From CAXXOK01 sp964640955 (GTDB lineage: Bacteria; Bacillota; Clostridia; Christensenellales; Aristaeellaceae), in contig CAZXJI010000003.1 of NCBI GenBank assembly GCA_964640955.1, positions 124,001 to 188,000 on the forward strand: DNA of 64,000 bases, given 5' to 3'. Below are positions 16,909 through 25,600 of this stretch, in pieces. The notes under the pieces were generated by a model, which was given only the letters and a program-made list of their open reading frames with translations, was not told where the DNA came from and ran no database searches. Every line of letters begins with the position of its first letter. Position 1 is the stretch's first letter. The translations under genes were made by a program, and so were the position numbers.

Positions 16909-18752
16909 AGAATAAGCGGCGCGGCGCGCTCCATTTCCTGCGCGGGCTTCCCCTCCGGATACGGCTTTTTCTATTCATTTCCGTCATACTGATTTTCGCG
17001 GTGTCCTTTCTGTCCTTCCGCATGATCGGCATCTATCAGCGGGACATGGTGCAGAGCGCCGGGGCGCAAACGCTGAGCTCGCTTCGGCAGACGGCGCAGA
17101 TCATCAACCAGAAAATGATGACCGTCTGCGACGCGCTGGACCAGATGACCATGGACAGCAGCCTGACGGATTTCTTTATCGAGAATCAGACCGGGAAAAC
17201 CCTCGAGGCGAGGGACCTCTACCTGAACACCAAGGCCTTGGGCAACACCATCGGCCGTTACCTCCGGCAGGACGACATCGACGCCTATCTGTTTTTCACC
17301 AGCCCCTATATTCTGGGCGGCCTGCTTTCCTCCCAGTCCCCCGTGCTGACCCCGGAGGCGTTTCAGGCTTCCTTCGTCTACCGGGCCGCCGCCGAGGCGA
17401 ACTACGCCACGGTCTGGCTGCCCGTTTACGATCTGGAAGAGGCGTTCGATCTGCAACCCCACACGGGCACAAGCCGCCTGCAGAACACCCGGTTCGTTTT
17501 TTCCGCCGTCCGGCAATTGAACTTTATGTATTACGAAAACAACACGCTGCGCATGCTCCCTTCCTCCGCCGAGCGTCCCGTCATCATGGTCAACTTTCAG
17601 GCGAGCGTCCTTTCGGAATGGATCGGCGGCAACATCGGCTACGAGCGCGTGCGCTACCGGCTTTTGTCCGCAGACCGGGAAACGTTTTATAGCAGCGCCC
17701 CGGAAAACGCCGATTCCCCGGCCCTTTTCGATACGGCCGACGAGGGCGTAAGCATCTACGGCAGCGGGGCGGACAGCCGCATGGCGTTCATCACCCCCGT
17801 CTCCTGTCCGGGGTGGTACCTGACCTGCGACATCCCCCTGAGCGACATCGTGGGCAACGCGACCCGCGACGCGTTCAGCCTCCTCTTCTGGTGGATTCTG
17901 ACGCTGCTGCTGGTTTCCCTGGCGATGGCATACCTGGTGTCCAAGGGGGTCACCAAGCCCATCGCGGTCATGACGGGCGCCGTGCACAAGGTGGCGGCGG
18001 GGGATTTTTCCGTTCGCATGCAGGTGCCCAAAGAGAAGGAATTCTGGGAGCTGACGAACGCCTTCAACCGGATGGGCAGCGAGATTCAACGCCTGATCCA
18101 CGAAAATTACGACATCACGCTGAAGGAAACGCAGTCCCAGCTGGCGGCGCTGAACCTTCAGCTGAACCCCCATTTCCTGTACAATACGCTCAACGTAATG
18201 AACATCGTCGCTCTGGAAAACAACCAGCGGGAGCTTTCGCGGATGATCGCGGCGCTTTCCAAAATGCTGCAGTACGCCATCAAGCAAAACGGCGGCCTGG
18301 TGCGGCTGCGGGACGAGCTGGAGTGGCTCAAAAACTACCTGACGATCATGGAGGCGCGCTTCGAGGGGATGTTTGGCGTCGTGTACGACGTGGACGAGGC
18401 GTCGCTGGATTTTGAGGTGCCCAAGCTCATTTTGCAGCCCGTGGTGGAAAACTGCTTCGTTCACGGCCATATCGGCTCCGAGCCGGGCGGGCTGATGACC
18501 CTGTCCTCCCGTCTGACCGGCGACGTGCTTACGCTTTCGGTGCAGGACAACGGACAGGGCATGGACGCGGAGCGCGTGCTCCGGGACATGCGCGTCGTGC
18601 CGAACGAACGGCATATCGGCCTTTCCAACGCCTATCAGCGCATGAAGCTGATCTACGGGCAGGAGGCGGACATCCGCCTGGAGGCATGCGCCGGGGGCGG
18701 CAGCCGCGTAACGCTGACCATTCCCCGCAGGGCGGACGGCAAGGAACCGTGA
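16905..18752 (+). CDS. YesM-type sensor histidine kinase
   Basis: A 615-residue membrane kinase. A transmembrane helix at about 20-42 and another at about 322-345 enclose an extracellular dCache-like sensor. A HAMP linker follows, then a His_kinase domain with Gln-Leu-Asn-Pro-His-Phe-Leu-Tyr-Asn (phospho-His near 422) and a HATPase domain with Asp-Asn-Gly-Gln-Gly-Met near 550. It is coupled to the response regulator (ATGA overlap, GGAGGG ribosome binding site) and sits 109 bases before a solute-binding protein. The pair presumably senses an extracellular saccharide, directly or through the binding protein. Confidence 0.9.
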   Translation: MKNKRRGALHFLRGLPLRIRLFLFISVILIFAVSFLSFRMIGIYQRDMVQSAGAQTLSSLRQTAQIINQKMMTVCDALDQMTMDSSLTDFFIENQTGKTLEARDLYLNTKALGNTIGRYLRQDDIDAYLFFTSPYILGGLLSSQSPVLTPEAFQASFVYRAAAEANYATVWLPVYDLEEAFDLQPHTGTSRLQNTRFVFSAVRQLNFMYYENNTLRMLPSSAERPVIMVNFQASVLSEWIGGNIGYERVRYRLLSADRETFYSSAPENADSPALFDTADEGVSIYGSGADSRMAFITPVSCPGWYLTCDIPLSDIVGNATRDAFSLLFWWILTLLLVSLAMAYLVSKGVTKPIAVMTGAVHKVAAGDFSVRMQVPKEKEFWELTNAFNRMGSEIQRLIHENYDITLKETQSQLAALNLQLNPHFLYNTLNVMNIVALENNQRELSRMIAALSKMLQYAIKQNGGLVRLRDELEWLKNYLTIMEARFEGMFGVVYDVDEASLDFEVPKLILQPVVENCFVHGHIGSEPGGLMTLSSRLTGDVLTLSVQDNGQGMDAERVLRDMRVVPNERHIGLSNAYQRMKLIYGQEADIRLEACAGGGSRVTLTIPRRADGKEP

Positions 18753-18861
18753 TTTGTACAAGAATTGCTTTTTTATCCAATAGTAATCGTTCAAAACTCC
18801 GGCTATGATGAAAGTATGGACAGCATGTCCGGAGACGACAAATGAATAAGGAGGTTCCATC
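18753..18861 (+). promoter_or_regulatory. Leader of the CUT1 transporter operon
   Basis: TATGAT (18804-18809) is a plausible -10 without a strong -35, as expected for an activator-dependent promoter. Downstream is a small dyad, GGACA-GCA-TGTCC (18818-18830), nested in outer CTCCGG (18797-18802) and CCGGAG (18829-18834). AAGGAGG precedes the ATG. Confidence 0.45.
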
Positions 18862-20199
18862 ATGAAGAAGATCCTGGTACTAGTCCTTACGGTCGCGCTG
18901 CTTCTGCCGATGCTGGCGGTTACGTCCGTCGCCGAAGAGCAGGTGACGATCCGCTTCTCCAACTGGGACGGCGGCGAAACGCTGGACGCCTACAACGCCG
19001 CGATTGCCAAATTCGAAGAGCAGTACCCCAACATCACCGTTGAAATGATTAATATTCCCTCCGAGTACGACACGAAGCTCACCGCCATGATCGCCGGCGG
19101 CACCGCCCCCGACGTGGCCATCCTGGAATCCTCCACCATCGCCTTTACCCTGGCGCAGGAAGGCAAGGTGTACAACCTGTACGATCTGCAGGCGGCCGAT
19201 CCCACCTACGCCGACAACCCCATCCTGGAAAGCCTGGCGTACAACTGGGAGCCCGACAAGCGCATGGGCTACGCCCTGGGCCCGCAGGTGGTCTGCCTGT
19301 TCTACTCCAAGCCCGCGCTGGAAGCGGCCGGCATCACCCCCGCCGATAGCTACGAGGACGCCTGGACCTGGGACGAGTTCGTGGAGAACGCCAAGCTCCT
19401 GACGCTGGACAGCGAAGGCCGCAACGCCAACGACCCCGACTTTGATCCGAACGACGTCGTGCAGTGGGGCTGCACCGCCCCGACGTGGTACGCCACAGGC
19501 TACAGCGTGCTGATGGGCTCCATGGGCGCCGACTACACCAATGCGGACGGCACGGCGCTGGCCATTTTCGACGATCCCGCCATGGCCGAGTGCATCCAGA
19601 AGATCGCCGATCTGATCTACGTGTATCACGTCGCGCCCTCCCCCACGGAGTCCTCTTCCATGCCCGGCATGGTGGACGCCTTCGCCACCGGCGCGTACGC
19701 GATGTCCATCAACGGGCATTGGAACAACATGAACCTCATGGCCGAGGGCGTGGATTACGACGTGATGCCCTGCCCGAAGATCGACAAGCCCTTCACCCGG
19801 CTGATGGGCGGCTGCCTGTCCATCCTGAGTTCCACCGAGCATCCGCAGGAAGCCTGGGAGTTCTACAAGTTCATGGCTGATCCCGAGAACACCATTTCCA
19901 TGATCGACAACGGCCTGTGGATGCCCATGTCCACCGAGTGGTACACCGATCCCGAGCTGATCGCCAAATGGGCGGAGACCGAAGGCCATCCCGACCACTA
20001 CGTGCCCGTGATCGTGGAGGGCATGCTCAAGTACGCCGAGCCTCTGTGGCAGTTCAACGTCAAGAACTTCCCCAAGATGGAAGCCATCATTTCCCCGGCG
20101 CTGGATACCGTATGGCTGGGCGAGCGGACCGCGGCGGAAGCCCTTGCCTCCGTCAAAGACCAGGTCACCCCGCTGTTTGAAGGCCGCTACGACAAGTAA
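18862..20199 (+). CDS. Extracellular solute-binding protein of a CUT1 sugar ABC importer
   Basis: A 445-residue family 1 binding protein. The N-terminal Sec signal (Lys-Lys, then a Leu/Val core, cleavage likely after Ser-Val-Ala near residue 24) lacks a lipobox Cys. Mature motifs include Ile-Arg-Phe-Ser-Asn-Trp-Asp-Gly-Gly-Glu near the start, Ala-Pro-Asp-Val-Ala-Ile near 85 and Phe-Ala-Thr-Gly-Ala-Tyr-Ala-Met near 275. It captures an oligosaccharide for the two permeases downstream. No ATPase gene is in this operon, so a shared MsmX-type ATPase encoded elsewhere is expected (family knowledge). Confidence 0.92.
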   Translation: MKKILVLVLTVALLLPMLAVTSVAEEQVTIRFSNWDGGETLDAYNAAIAKFEEQYPNITVEMINIPSEYDTKLTAMIAGGTAPDVAILESSTIAFTLAQEGKVYNLYDLQAADPTYADNPILESLAYNWEPDKRMGYALGPQVVCLFYSKPALEAAGITPADSYEDAWTWDEFVENAKLLTLDSEGRNANDPDFDPNDVVQWGCTAPTWYATGYSVLMGSMGADYTNADGTALAIFDDPAMAECIQKIADLIYVYHVAPSPTESSSMPGMVDAFATGAYAMSINGHWNNMNLMAEGVDYDVMPCPKIDKPFTRLMGGCLSILSSTEHPQEAWEFYKFMADPENTISMIDNGLWMPMSTEWYTDPELIAKWAETEGHPDHYVPVIVEGMLKYAEPLWQFNVKNFPKMEAIISPALDTVWLGERTAAEALASVKDQVTPLFEGRYDK

Positions 20200-20214
20200 A
20201 CCCCATCGTTTTCA

Positions 20215-20272
20215 GGCGGGGGCCGCCGCGGGATCAGAGACGATCCGGCTTCTGATCGGCGGGGCCCCCGCC
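20215..20272 (+). terminator. Large stem-loop between binding protein and permease genes
   Basis: GGCGGGGGCC (20215-20224) pairs with GGCCCCCGCC (20263-20272), with inner pairing GATCAGA/TCTGATC closing a 12-base loop. There is no T-run. This position usually protects the binding-protein mRNA or attenuates permease expression. Confidence 0.75.
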
Positions 20273-20316
20273 GCATGCGGCGGCACTTTTCCCGGCCGGA
20301 GAAAGAAGGAGATTTG

Positions 20317-21261
20317 ATGACACAGGCCTTGTCCTCCCGAAAGGCCGGACGCAAGTCCACGACCTACGGCGCCATCGCCAGAAGGCGCCAGATCGTGGGT
20401 GTGACCTTCGCCATGCCGGCGATCCTCGGATTTGTGATCTTCACGGTGGGGCCGATGGTCGCCAGCCTTATTTTCAGCTTCATGGACTACAAGATCATCT
20501 CCACGCCCACATGGCTGGGGCTGGACAATTACGTAACGCTTCTCAGCGGCAGCGATCCCTGGTTCATTCCGTCCGTGAAGGCGACGACCTATTACGTGCT
20601 CCTGTCCGTGCCCGCCAACCTGATTTTCGCCTTTGCCGTCGCGATGCTTCTGAACAACGAAATGAAATGCCGCGCCCTGTTCCGTTCCATCTTCTACGTG
20701 CCTTCCATCGTCCCCGCGGTCGCTTCCAGCTTCGTCTGGATGCTGATGATGAACCCGAACTTCGGCATCTTCAACATGTTTTTGAAAACCCTGGGCCTGC
20801 CTACCAGCAAGTGGATCTATGCCGAAAGCTCCGTCATCCCCTCCATCGTGTTCATGGGGCTGTTTAGCACGGGACCCACCATGATCATCTTTCTGGCCGG
20901 CCTTCAGAATATACCGCGCCACTATTACGAGGCGCTGGAAGTGGACGGCGGCAACCGGCTGCACAAATTCGTTTACATCACCCTGCCCATGATCTCCCCC
21001 ACGCTGTTTTTCAACTTCGTCATGGGCATCATCGGCGCGTTCCAGGTGTTCGGCTCCGCCTACATCATGACCCAGGGCGGCCCCAACAACGCCTCCCTTT
21101 TCTACGTGTACAACCTGTGGCGAACCGCCTTTACCCACATGGAGATGGGGCTGGCGTCCGCGCAGGCGTGGCTTCTGTTCCTCGTCATCATGCTCCTCTC
21201 CCTGCTGGTGTTCAAAACCAGCAAGCTGTGGGTCTATTATGAAGGGGGGGACAATGCGTGA
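20317..21261 (+). CDS. CUT1 ABC sugar permease, MalF/UgpA type
   Basis: A 314-residue inner-membrane permease with about six transmembrane helices. The first is at about 30-55 after a basic, Ser-rich N-terminal tail. The cytoplasmic EAA loop appears as Tyr-Glu-Ala-Leu-Glu-Val-Asp-Gly-Gly-Asn-Arg near 205-215. The start at 20317 follows AAGGAG; the longer open frame begins inside the upstream stem-loop. Its stop overlaps the GTG start of the partner permease (GTGA). Confidence 0.92.
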   Translation: MTQALSSRKAGRKSTTYGAIARRRQIVGVTFAMPAILGFVIFTVGPMVASLIFSFMDYKIISTPTWLGLDNYVTLLSGSDPWFIPSVKATTYYVLLSVPANLIFAFAVAMLLNNEMKCRALFRSIFYVPSIVPAVASSFVWMLMMNPNFGIFNMFLKTLGLPTSKWIYAESSVIPSIVFMGLFSTGPTMIIFLAGLQNIPRHYYEALEVDGGNRLHKFVYITLPMISPTLFFNFVMGIIGAFQVFGSAYIMTQGGPNNASLFYVYNLWRTAFTHMEMGLASAQAWLLFLVIMLLSLLVFKTSKLWVYYEGGDNA

Positions 21262-22115
21262 ACGTCAAAAAGCGGAGGCTTAACCCCAGCCGGGTCGCCT
21301 GGCGCACCGTGATGTACGTCGTATTGATCCTCCTGTCCCTTTTCTGCCTGTTGCCCCTGGGGTGGATGGTTCGTTCCTCCTTCATGAAAAGCACGCAGAT
21401 CGTGCAGGTGCGGCCGTTCATCCTCTGGCCGGACACGCTGCTTTGGAAAAACTACCTCGACGCGCTGCAGTTCGTGCCGTTTTTGCGGTATTTCATGAAC
21501 ACCATGATCATACTGGGCGGCGTGCTGCTGGGCACGGTGACGACCTCCACGCTGGCGGCGTATTCCTTTTCCCGGGTGCGCTGGCGGGGCCGGGACGTTA
21601 TTTTCGGCATCCTCATGAGCAGCATGATGCTGCCCGGCGCCGTGACCCTGATTCCCACCTACCTGGCCTGGGGTGCCCTCGGCCGCGTGAACACCTTCTG
21701 GCCGCTGGTTCTCCCCTCCTTTTTCGGCGGGGGCATCTTCAACATCTTTCTCCTTCGGCAATTCTACAATTCCATTCCCATGGAGCTGGACGAGGCGGCG
21801 TTCGTGGACGGCGCCAGCAACCTGCAGATCTACGCCCGGATTATCGTCCCCCTCTCCCGGCCGGCGATCGTGGTGGTGATGCTGTTCACCTTTCTGGGCG
21901 TGTGGAACGATTATTTCGGCCCCATCATCTACCTGAACGACCCCAAGAAGTTCACCCTGGCCATCGGGCTGCTGCAATTCCGGGGCGAGTATTCCACCAA
22001 GTGGAACCTGGTCATGGCTGCGTCCACGGTGGTCATCATCCCCTGCCTGATCGTGTTCCTGTTCGGTCAGAAGCAGCTGATCGAAGGCATTTCCCTGACG
22101 GGCCTGAAGGGGTGA
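21258..22115 (+). CDS. CUT1 ABC sugar permease, MalG/UgpE type
   Basis: A 285-residue permease with six predicted helices and the EAA motif Leu-Asp-Glu-Ala-Ala-Phe-Val-Asp-Gly-Ala near 175-185. It initiates at GTG within a GTGA overlap with the preceding permease, behind a G-rich ribosome binding site. It forms the translocation pore with the 20317 product. Confidence 0.92.
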   Translation: MNVKKRRLNPSRVAWRTVMYVVLILLSLFCLLPLGWMVRSSFMKSTQIVQVRPFILWPDTLLWKNYLDALQFVPFLRYFMNTMIILGGVLLGTVTTSTLAAYSFSRVRWRGRDVIFGILMSSMMLPGAVTLIPTYLAWGALGRVNTFWPLVLPSFFGGGIFNIFLLRQFYNSIPMELDEAAFVDGASNLQIYARIIVPLSRPAIVVVMLFTFLGVWNDYFGPIIYLNDPKKFTLAIGLLQFRGEYSTKWNLVMAASTVVIIPCLIVFLFGQKQLIEGISLTGLKG

Positions 22116-22179
22116 CGCCAGCCCGCCGGTTTTCCGGGCCGCGCAGGCGCCCCGCATCCTGATTTTTGGAGGGACAACG

Positions 22180-23964
22180 ATGAAATTCGTTCATTTGACG
22201 CAGGTGCCTTTTCACCAGGTAACGCTGGAAAGCGACTTCTGGTCGCCCCGCACGGACGTCATCCGCCGGGAAACCACCCGTTACTGCCTCAAACGCTGCG
22301 AGGAAACGGGGCGGATCGCCAACTTCCGGCGCGCGGGCGGGCTGGAAGCTGGCGGCTTCGAAGGCATTTATTTTAACGACAGCGACGTGTACAAGGTGCT
22401 GGAGGGCGTGGCCTACGCGCTCAAGAGCGGCGCCGATCCGGAGCTGGAGGCGGCTGCGGACGGGGTGATCGACGCGATCTGCGCCGCGCAGCGGGAGGAC
22501 GGGTATCTTTTCACCTTCTTCATCCTCAACGGCATCGACAAACGCTGGACCGACATGGGCTATCACGAGGATTACTGCCTCGGTCATATGCTGGAGGGCG
22601 CCATCGCCTACTATCAGGCGACGGGCAAGGACAAGTGGCTCAGCGCGGCCGTCCGCGCCCTTCGGCAGATGATGAGCGTCATCGGCCCCGGCAAAAAGCA
22701 CTGGGTCGTGGGCCATCAGGAGCTGGAACTGGCGCTGATGAGGCTTTACCACCTCACCGGCGAAGCGGAGTATCTCGCCTACGCCCGGTGGCTCGTCGGC
22801 GAGCGCGGGCACGGCCATCTGCGTTCGGCCTCCTTCGACCGGCTGAACTTTCGCGAGGCGTACTGCCAGGACGACGTGCCCGCGGAGCAGCTGTCCAAGG
22901 TGACGGGCCACGCCGTTCGGGCCATGTACTACTATTCCGGCATCGCGGATATCGCCGCCGTCACGGAGGACCGGGCGCTGGCCGCCGCGCTGGAGCGCCT
23001 GTGGCACAACGTGGTGCCCGCCAACCTGTACGTGACGGGCGGCATCGGGCAGGAGGCCTCCAACGAGGGCTTCACGCGCGACTGGCATCTGCCCAACCTG
23101 ACCGCCTACTGCGAAACCTGCGCCTCCGTCGGCATGGCGCTGTGGAACCAGCGCATGAACCTGCTTTCCGGGGACGCGAAGTACGCCGATCTGGTGGAAA
23201 CGGAATTGTACAACGGCATTTTGTCCGGCATCTCCCCGGACGGCGTTCGTTTCTTCTATGAAAACCCGCTCTCCTCGGCGGGCACGCACCTGCGCAGCGA
23301 ATGGTTCGGCTGCTCCTGCTGCCCCACCAACCTGGTGCGCTTCATCCCGTCCGTGGGCGGGTACGCCTATGCGACGGACGGCGAACGAATCTACATCAAT
23401 CAGTACATCGCTTCCACGGCGCAGCTTACCCTGGGCGGGCGCGCGGTCGGCCTGCGCGTGCGCACCGGGTATCCGTGGTCGGGGCGCGTGACCGTCGACG
23501 CCCCGGATACGGACGGCCCCGTGCCGCTCAGGCTGCGCATTCCCGGCTGGTGTCAAAAATACACGCTCTCCGTGGAGGGCGTGCAAACGGACGTTTCTCC
23601 GGTTGACGGGTATGCGGACGCGGTGCTCCCCGCCGGGGGTTCGCTTACGCTGGCGTTGGAGATGCCCGCGCGCCGAATCTACGCGGACGAGCGCGTAAAG
23701 GAGGATGCGGGGCGCGTCGCCTTCGCCCGCGGCCCGGTGGTCTACTGCGCCGAGGAGACGGACCAGAACTGTGACATGCCCAGCGAGTATTTCCACGCGG
23801 ATTTCGCGGTGAAGCGGGGCACTCCCCTGGGGTACGAATACCGCCCCGGCGAGCTGGGGGGCGTCGTCGCGCTTCAGGCCGGCGAGGTAAAGCTGATTCC
23901 CTACTATGCCTGGGCAAACCGCGAAAAGGGCGGCATGGCCGTATGGATCAAGGAGACCGAATAA
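22180..23964 (+). CDS. Beta-L-arabinofuranosidase, glycoside hydrolase family 127
   Basis: A 594-residue GH127 (formerly DUF1680) enzyme, cytoplasmic by lack of signal peptide. The zinc-thiolate active site is visible: Glu312 and Cys314 in Cys-Glu-Thr-Cys-Ala-Ser, and Cys380/Cys381 in Gly-Cys-Ser-Cys-Cys-Pro-Thr-Asn. In characterised members one of the paired Cys acts as nucleophile (family knowledge). Other matches are Asp-Ser-Asp-Val-Tyr-Lys near 68 and Gly-His-Met-Leu-Glu-Gly-Ala near 130. It ends the operon with the CUT1 importer, so the imported ligand probably contains beta-linked L-arabinofuranose. Confidence 0.9.
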   Translation: MKFVHLTQVPFHQVTLESDFWSPRTDVIRRETTRYCLKRCEETGRIANFRRAGGLEAGGFEGIYFNDSDVYKVLEGVAYALKSGADPELEAAADGVIDAICAAQREDGYLFTFFILNGIDKRWTDMGYHEDYCLGHMLEGAIAYYQATGKDKWLSAAVRALRQMMSVIGPGKKHWVVGHQELELALMRLYHLTGEAEYLAYARWLVGERGHGHLRSASFDRLNFREAYCQDDVPAEQLSKVTGHAVRAMYYYSGIADIAAVTEDRALAAALERLWHNVVPANLYVTGGIGQEASNEGFTRDWHLPNLTAYCETCASVGMALWNQRMNLLSGDAKYADLVETELYNGILSGISPDGVRFFYENPLSSAGTHLRSEWFGCSCCPTNLVRFIPSVGGYAYATDGERIYINQYIASTAQLTLGGRAVGLRVRTGYPWSGRVTVDAPDTDGPVPLRLRIPGWCQKYTLSVEGVQTDVSPVDGYADAVLPAGGSLTLALEMPARRIYADERVKEDAGRVAFARGPVVYCAEETDQNCDMPSEYFHADFAVKRGTPLGYEYRPGELGGVVALQAGEVKLIPYYAWANREKGGMAVWIKETE

Positions 23965-24005
23965 CGCGCCCCAGAGTCGCCGCCCGGCGGGGGAAGCTCA
24001 AACGT

Positions 24006-25256
24006 TCACCGGATCAGCGCGACGGACACGTCGTTTACGTTCGTTCCGGTCGGCCCCGTCATCAGCAGGGCGTCGCTTTCCTTCAACAGGTGATAAGCGT
24101 CGTTGTCCGCCAGTAGGACGGCCGCGTTCAGCCCTTTTTTGTGGCAGGCTTGCGCCCATTCGCCCGTTACGATGCCGCCGGCCGCATCCGTGGGGCCGTC
24201 CGTGCCGTCCGAGCCGAGGGAAAAAACGCAGACGTCCGGCAGACCGTCGATGGAAAGTCCCGCGGCGGCCGCCAGCTCCTGGTTGCGGCCGCCCAGGCCC
24301 TTGCCCCGCAGGTGCACCACCGTTTCCCCGCCCAGTATAATCGCCGCGGGTCTTTCGAAGCACGCCGCGCCGCCCTGCGCGTCCCGCGTCATGGCCCCCA
24401 GCAGGCTGCCCGCCTCGCGGGCCTCGCAGGCCATCGTCGTGGTGAGCACGTAAGGGCGGTAGCCCAGCTCCCGGCAGGCGTCCGCCGCCGCCGCGCACAG
24501 CTCGCGCACGCTGCCGGTAATCTCGGTCGTCACGTTGTCAAGCGTCTTGGGCGTTTCGTTCTCAAGCGCCCGCCGCGCGTTCGGCGGCAGGGTAAGCCCG
24601 TATTTCGCCATGATCGCCTCCGCGTCGGCGCAGGTGGACGCGTCGGGATACGCCGGGCCGGAAGCGATGGTGTCCAGCGCGTCGCCCAGCACGTCGCTCA
24701 GCACGATGCCAAGCACCTTCGCGGGCGCGCAACGCTGCGCCAGCCGCCCGCCCTTGACGGCGGAAAGGCGTTTGCGCAGGGTGTTGATCTCAGTGATGTC
24801 CGCGCCGCAGGCCAGCAGCTGCCGGGTCGTGTCCGCCACGTCCGCGAGGCTCACGCCTTCCGCGGGGGCCTCGAACAGCGCCGAGCCGCCGCCCGAAATC
24901 AACAAAAGCACCTGGTCGCCCTCCCCCAGCGCATCCGCCAGCGCGAGCGCCCGGCGCCCCGCCGCCACGCTGTTTTCATCCGGCACGGGGTGCCCCGCCT
25001 CGATGATCTCCAGCGGGCCGATAGTGCCCATGGAATGCCCGTATTTCGTAATCACCAGCCCCTGCCGAACCGCGGAACCCAGCTCCCCGTACGCCGCCGA
25101 GGCCATCCGCCAGGCCGCCTTGCCGATGGCGATCAGCGTTACGCTCCCCGGCGCGGGATGCCTGCGCAGGGCTTTGAGCACCGCGGCCTCGGGAAGAACC
25201 GCTTCTATGCCGCGCCGGACGATCTGTTCGGCGTCGTTTCGTATATCTGCCTGCAT
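24006..25256 (-). CDS. Glycerate 2-kinase, GckA/TtuD (MOFRL) type
   Basis: A 416-residue kinase phosphorylating D-glycerate to 2-phosphoglycerate. The N-terminal domain has Ile-Gly-Lys-Ala-Ala near 36, Gly-His-Pro-Val-Pro-Asp near 85 and Leu-Ile-Ser-Gly-Gly-Gly-Ser-Ala-Leu near 120. The C-terminal MOFRL domain has Gly-Gly-Glu-Thr-Val-Val, Gly-Gly-Arg-Asn-Gln-Glu and Gly-Ser-Asp-Gly-Thr-Asp-Gly-Pro-Thr-Asp-Ala near 365-375. ATG 25256 is preferred over the in-frame TTG at 25289, because it follows the GGAAAGGGG site. It has its own promoter, apart from the flanking sugar operons. Confidence 0.9.
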   Translation of the reverse strand: MQADIRNDAEQIVRRGIEAVLPEAAVLKALRRHPAPGSVTLIAIGKAAWRMASAAYGELGSAVRQGLVITKYGHSMGTIGPLEIIEAGHPVPDENSVAAGRRALALADALGEGDQVLLLISGGGSALFEAPAEGVSLADVADTTRQLLACGADITEINTLRKRLSAVKGGRLAQRCAPAKVLGIVLSDVLGDALDTIASGPAYPDASTCADAEAIMAKYGLTLPPNARRALENETPKTLDNVTTEITGSVRELCAAAADACRELGYRPYVLTTTMACEAREAGSLLGAMTRDAQGGAACFERPAAIILGGETVVHLRGKGLGGRNQELAAAAGLSIDGLPDVCVFSLGSDGTDGPTDAAGGIVTGEWAQACHKKGLNAAVLLADNDAYHLLKESDALLMTGPTGTNVNDVSVALIR

Positions 25257-25297
25257 TGCGACGACAGCCCCTTTCCTTTCGGGATGCAACGGCTTTC

Positions 25298-25327
25298 ATT
25301 ATAATTAGGGAAACCGGGAAATGTCAA
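25298..25327 (-). promoter_or_regulatory. Sigma-A promoter of the glycerate kinase gene
   Basis: Read on the minus strand: TTGACA (25327-25322), an 18-bp spacer and TATAAT (25303-25298), both perfect consensus. The transcript would begin about 35-40 bases before the ATG. Confidence 0.85.
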
Positions 25328-25435
25328 CGTGAAGTGTAATGATGCGCTTCGCCGCGGTTCGCCCCCGGCGGTTGCCGCGGCTCCCCGCGTTTCCCGTCCG
25401 GAAAGGGCGGAAGTCCGTGCGTTCCCATAAACGAT

Positions 25436-25468
25436 CCGCCTGCAGCCCGCTGCTTCAGGCGGTTTTTT
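25436..25468 (+). terminator. Intrinsic terminator with no obvious upstream gene
   Basis: CCGCCTG (25436-25442) pairs with CAGGCGG (25456-25462), followed by six T residues. It points in the plus direction, yet the nearest plus-strand gene upstream ends at 23964, more than 1.4 kb away, with a minus-strand gene between. Confidence 0.85.
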
Positions 25469-25506
25469 AGCGCGATATTTTCATCGTTTTTTCTTTCCAA
25501 AAGGGG

Positions 25507-25535
25507 TTGACATTACGAGTGCAAGATAATATAAT
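25507..25535 (+). promoter_or_regulatory. Sigma-A promoter of the DeoR-led allose-like operon
   Basis: TTGACA (25507-25512), a 17-bp spacer and TATAAT (25530-25535), a full consensus promoter 66 bases before the regulator ATG. Such strength suggests tight repression, plausibly by the DeoR protein itself. Confidence 0.9.
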
Positions 25536-25600
25536 GCGTTCGAAAGCAAAAGTGGTTGCGAAACGAACATAATCAACTCGCGAAAGGGCGCTGTAGCGAA

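Larger units (their letters stand above)
25257..25600. other. Intergenic region with two divergent promoters and an isolated terminator
   Basis: This 344-base stretch holds the glycerate kinase promoter, the DeoR-operon promoter and a plus-strand intrinsic terminator at 25436-25468. No coding frame with a credible ribosome binding site is present. The piece between about 25330 and 25468 is GC-rich and hairpin-prone, so a small RNA ending at the terminator is possible, though I see no clear plus-strand promoter for it. Confidence 0.6.

Noticed and set aside
25300..25305. Plus-strand TATAAT as promoter for a small RNA
   Set aside because: The sequence is self-complementary and is explained by the minus-strand glycerate kinase promoter; no plus-strand -35 sits at the right distance.
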